NCBI GenBank assembly: GCA_017468925.1
Contig: JAFUHI010000009.1
Span: 1-64,000 of the forward strand
DNA: 64,000 nt
Reading direction: 5' to 3'
Source: Bacilli bacterium
GTDB taxonomy: Bacteria; Bacillota_I; Bacilli_A; RFN20; CAG-826
The notes beneath the pieces are model-generated. The model did not search any database, was not told where the DNA came from, and worked only from the letters and a program-made list of their open reading frames with translations. The stretch's first letter is position 1, and every line of letters starts with the position of its first letter. A program made the translations under genes and the position numbers. Shown here in pieces: positions 63,456 to 64,000 of the stretch.

Positions 63456-64000
63456 ATGAATATGATCGGAGAAATGATCGGAGACATGCATGGTGCCCAA
63501 TATGAATTCGAAGACTATAAATTAAAGAAAGAAGAATATCCTTTGTTTTCTTCAAAATGCGAATTCACAGATGATACTGTCGCAACAATCGCAGTGATAG
63601 ATGCTTTAACAAAGATAATGCAAGAAGCAGGGAAGAATAAGCCTCTCAATCTATCCGAAGAAAACATCGTTGAATTAAAGAAAAGAACGATAGAAGCATT
63701 CCATTTCTATGTAAAAGCTTATCCGCATTGTGGATGGGGTAGCCATTTCCATCAATGGGGAATGAACAAAGACACCAAGCCATATAATTCCTGGGGAAAT
63801 GGCTCTGCGATGAGAATATCCCCGGTTGGCTGGATCGCGGATAGCGAAGAAGAAGTAAAGATCCTATCCAAAGCCATAAGCGAAGTCACACATAATCACG
63901 TAGAAGGCATCAAAGGGGCGGAAGCCACCGCGATGTGTATATATTGGGCAAGGAAGGGAGTTAGCAAAGAAGAGATAAAAGCTAGAGTAATCAGAGATTA
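63456..64000 (+). CDS. ADP-ribosylglycohydrolase family protein (3' end outside window)
   Basis: An open frame from ATG 63456 runs past the right edge (181 codons visible). It shows the DraG/ARH motifs in order: GDMHGAQYEF near the start, FTDDT with the metal-binding Asp pair, the SWGNGSAMRISPVGW block and HNHVEGIKGAEA. These enzymes remove ADP-ribose from proteins, or act on ADP-ribosylated nucleic acids or small molecules, with two divalent ions. AAGAAAGGG precedes the ATG. An inverted AAGCAAC / GTTGCTT lies in the 116-base gap upstream. Confidence 0.88.
   Translation, partial: MNMIGEMIGDMHGAQYEFEDYKLKKEEYPLFSSKCEFTDDTVATIAVIDALTKIMQEAGKNKPLNLSEENIVELKKRTIEAFHFYVKAYPHCGWGSHFHQWGMNKDTKPYNSWGNGSAMRISPVGWIADSEEEVKILSKAISEVTHNHVEGIKGAEATAMCIYWARKGVSKEEIKARVIRD

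Overview
The window looks like a low-GC, single-membrane (Firmicutes or Mollicutes-related, Bacilli-like) bacterium that degrades plant or host glycans, probably a gut commensal. The evidence is: eight secreted lipoproteins with clear lipoboxes (six of them 590-940 aa), no outer-membrane genes, Shine-Dalgarno motifs of the AAGGAG type, InlB-like and BspA-like surface repeats, and a UgpC/MsmK-type ATPase carrying a long insertion. UGA is a normal stop codon (for example at 25789-25791, 28235-28237 and 47850-47852), so the Mycoplasma code is not used. The taxonomic placement is inference.

Region 1 (1-25791) is a glycan-use locus. The end of an IS3-type element sits at the left edge. A strong promoter (342-370) then precedes ten same-strand genes (422-19687): five very large secreted or lipoprotein surface proteins, a sugar-binding lipoprotein, the ATPase, a 110-aa protein of unknown role and two MalF/MalG-type permeases, ending in a secreted protein with a TIM-barrel-like C-terminus. 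The first and last genes share about 470 residues of three beta-sandwich modules. Facing it on the minus strand are a GH78-like hydrolase and its AraC regulator. Divergent from these are two GH28-type proteins and an SGNH esterase. The enzyme set fits pectin or rhamnogalacturonan breakdown.

Region 2 (25860-28540) is a scar and insertion zone: a 197-aa orphan gene, a remnant of a second SGNH esterase, and an AAA/DUF4143 ATPase gene bracketed by 48-bp direct repeats with palindromic cores.

Region 3 (28540-43939) is a second sugar locus: nagA and a ROK-like kinase, a membrane protein, an AraC regulator fused to a GH39-type domain, and a divergent operon with an RbsA-type ABC importer, a GH3 N-acetylhexosaminidase-like enzyme, a second GH78-like enzyme and beta-phosphoglucomutase. 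A thiol peroxidase of the glutathione peroxidase family follows. The set suggests uptake and cytoplasmic breakdown of oligosaccharides containing amino sugars and perhaps rhamnose.

Region 4 (44050-64000) is accessory: two large lipoproteins, an HTH-DUF3990 (predicted ADP-ribosyltransferase) gene overlapping a partner gene, a sirtuin, an esterase, a second DUF4143 ATPase behind three tandem 11-bp repeats, a metallophosphoesterase, a PLD-helicase-DUF3427 protein facing a NUDIX/PHP gene pair, a small lipoprotein, an FtsH-like protease without membrane segments divergent from a putative regulator, a small helical protein and a truncated ADP-ribosylglycohydrolase. No tRNA, rRNA or CRISPR array was seen.
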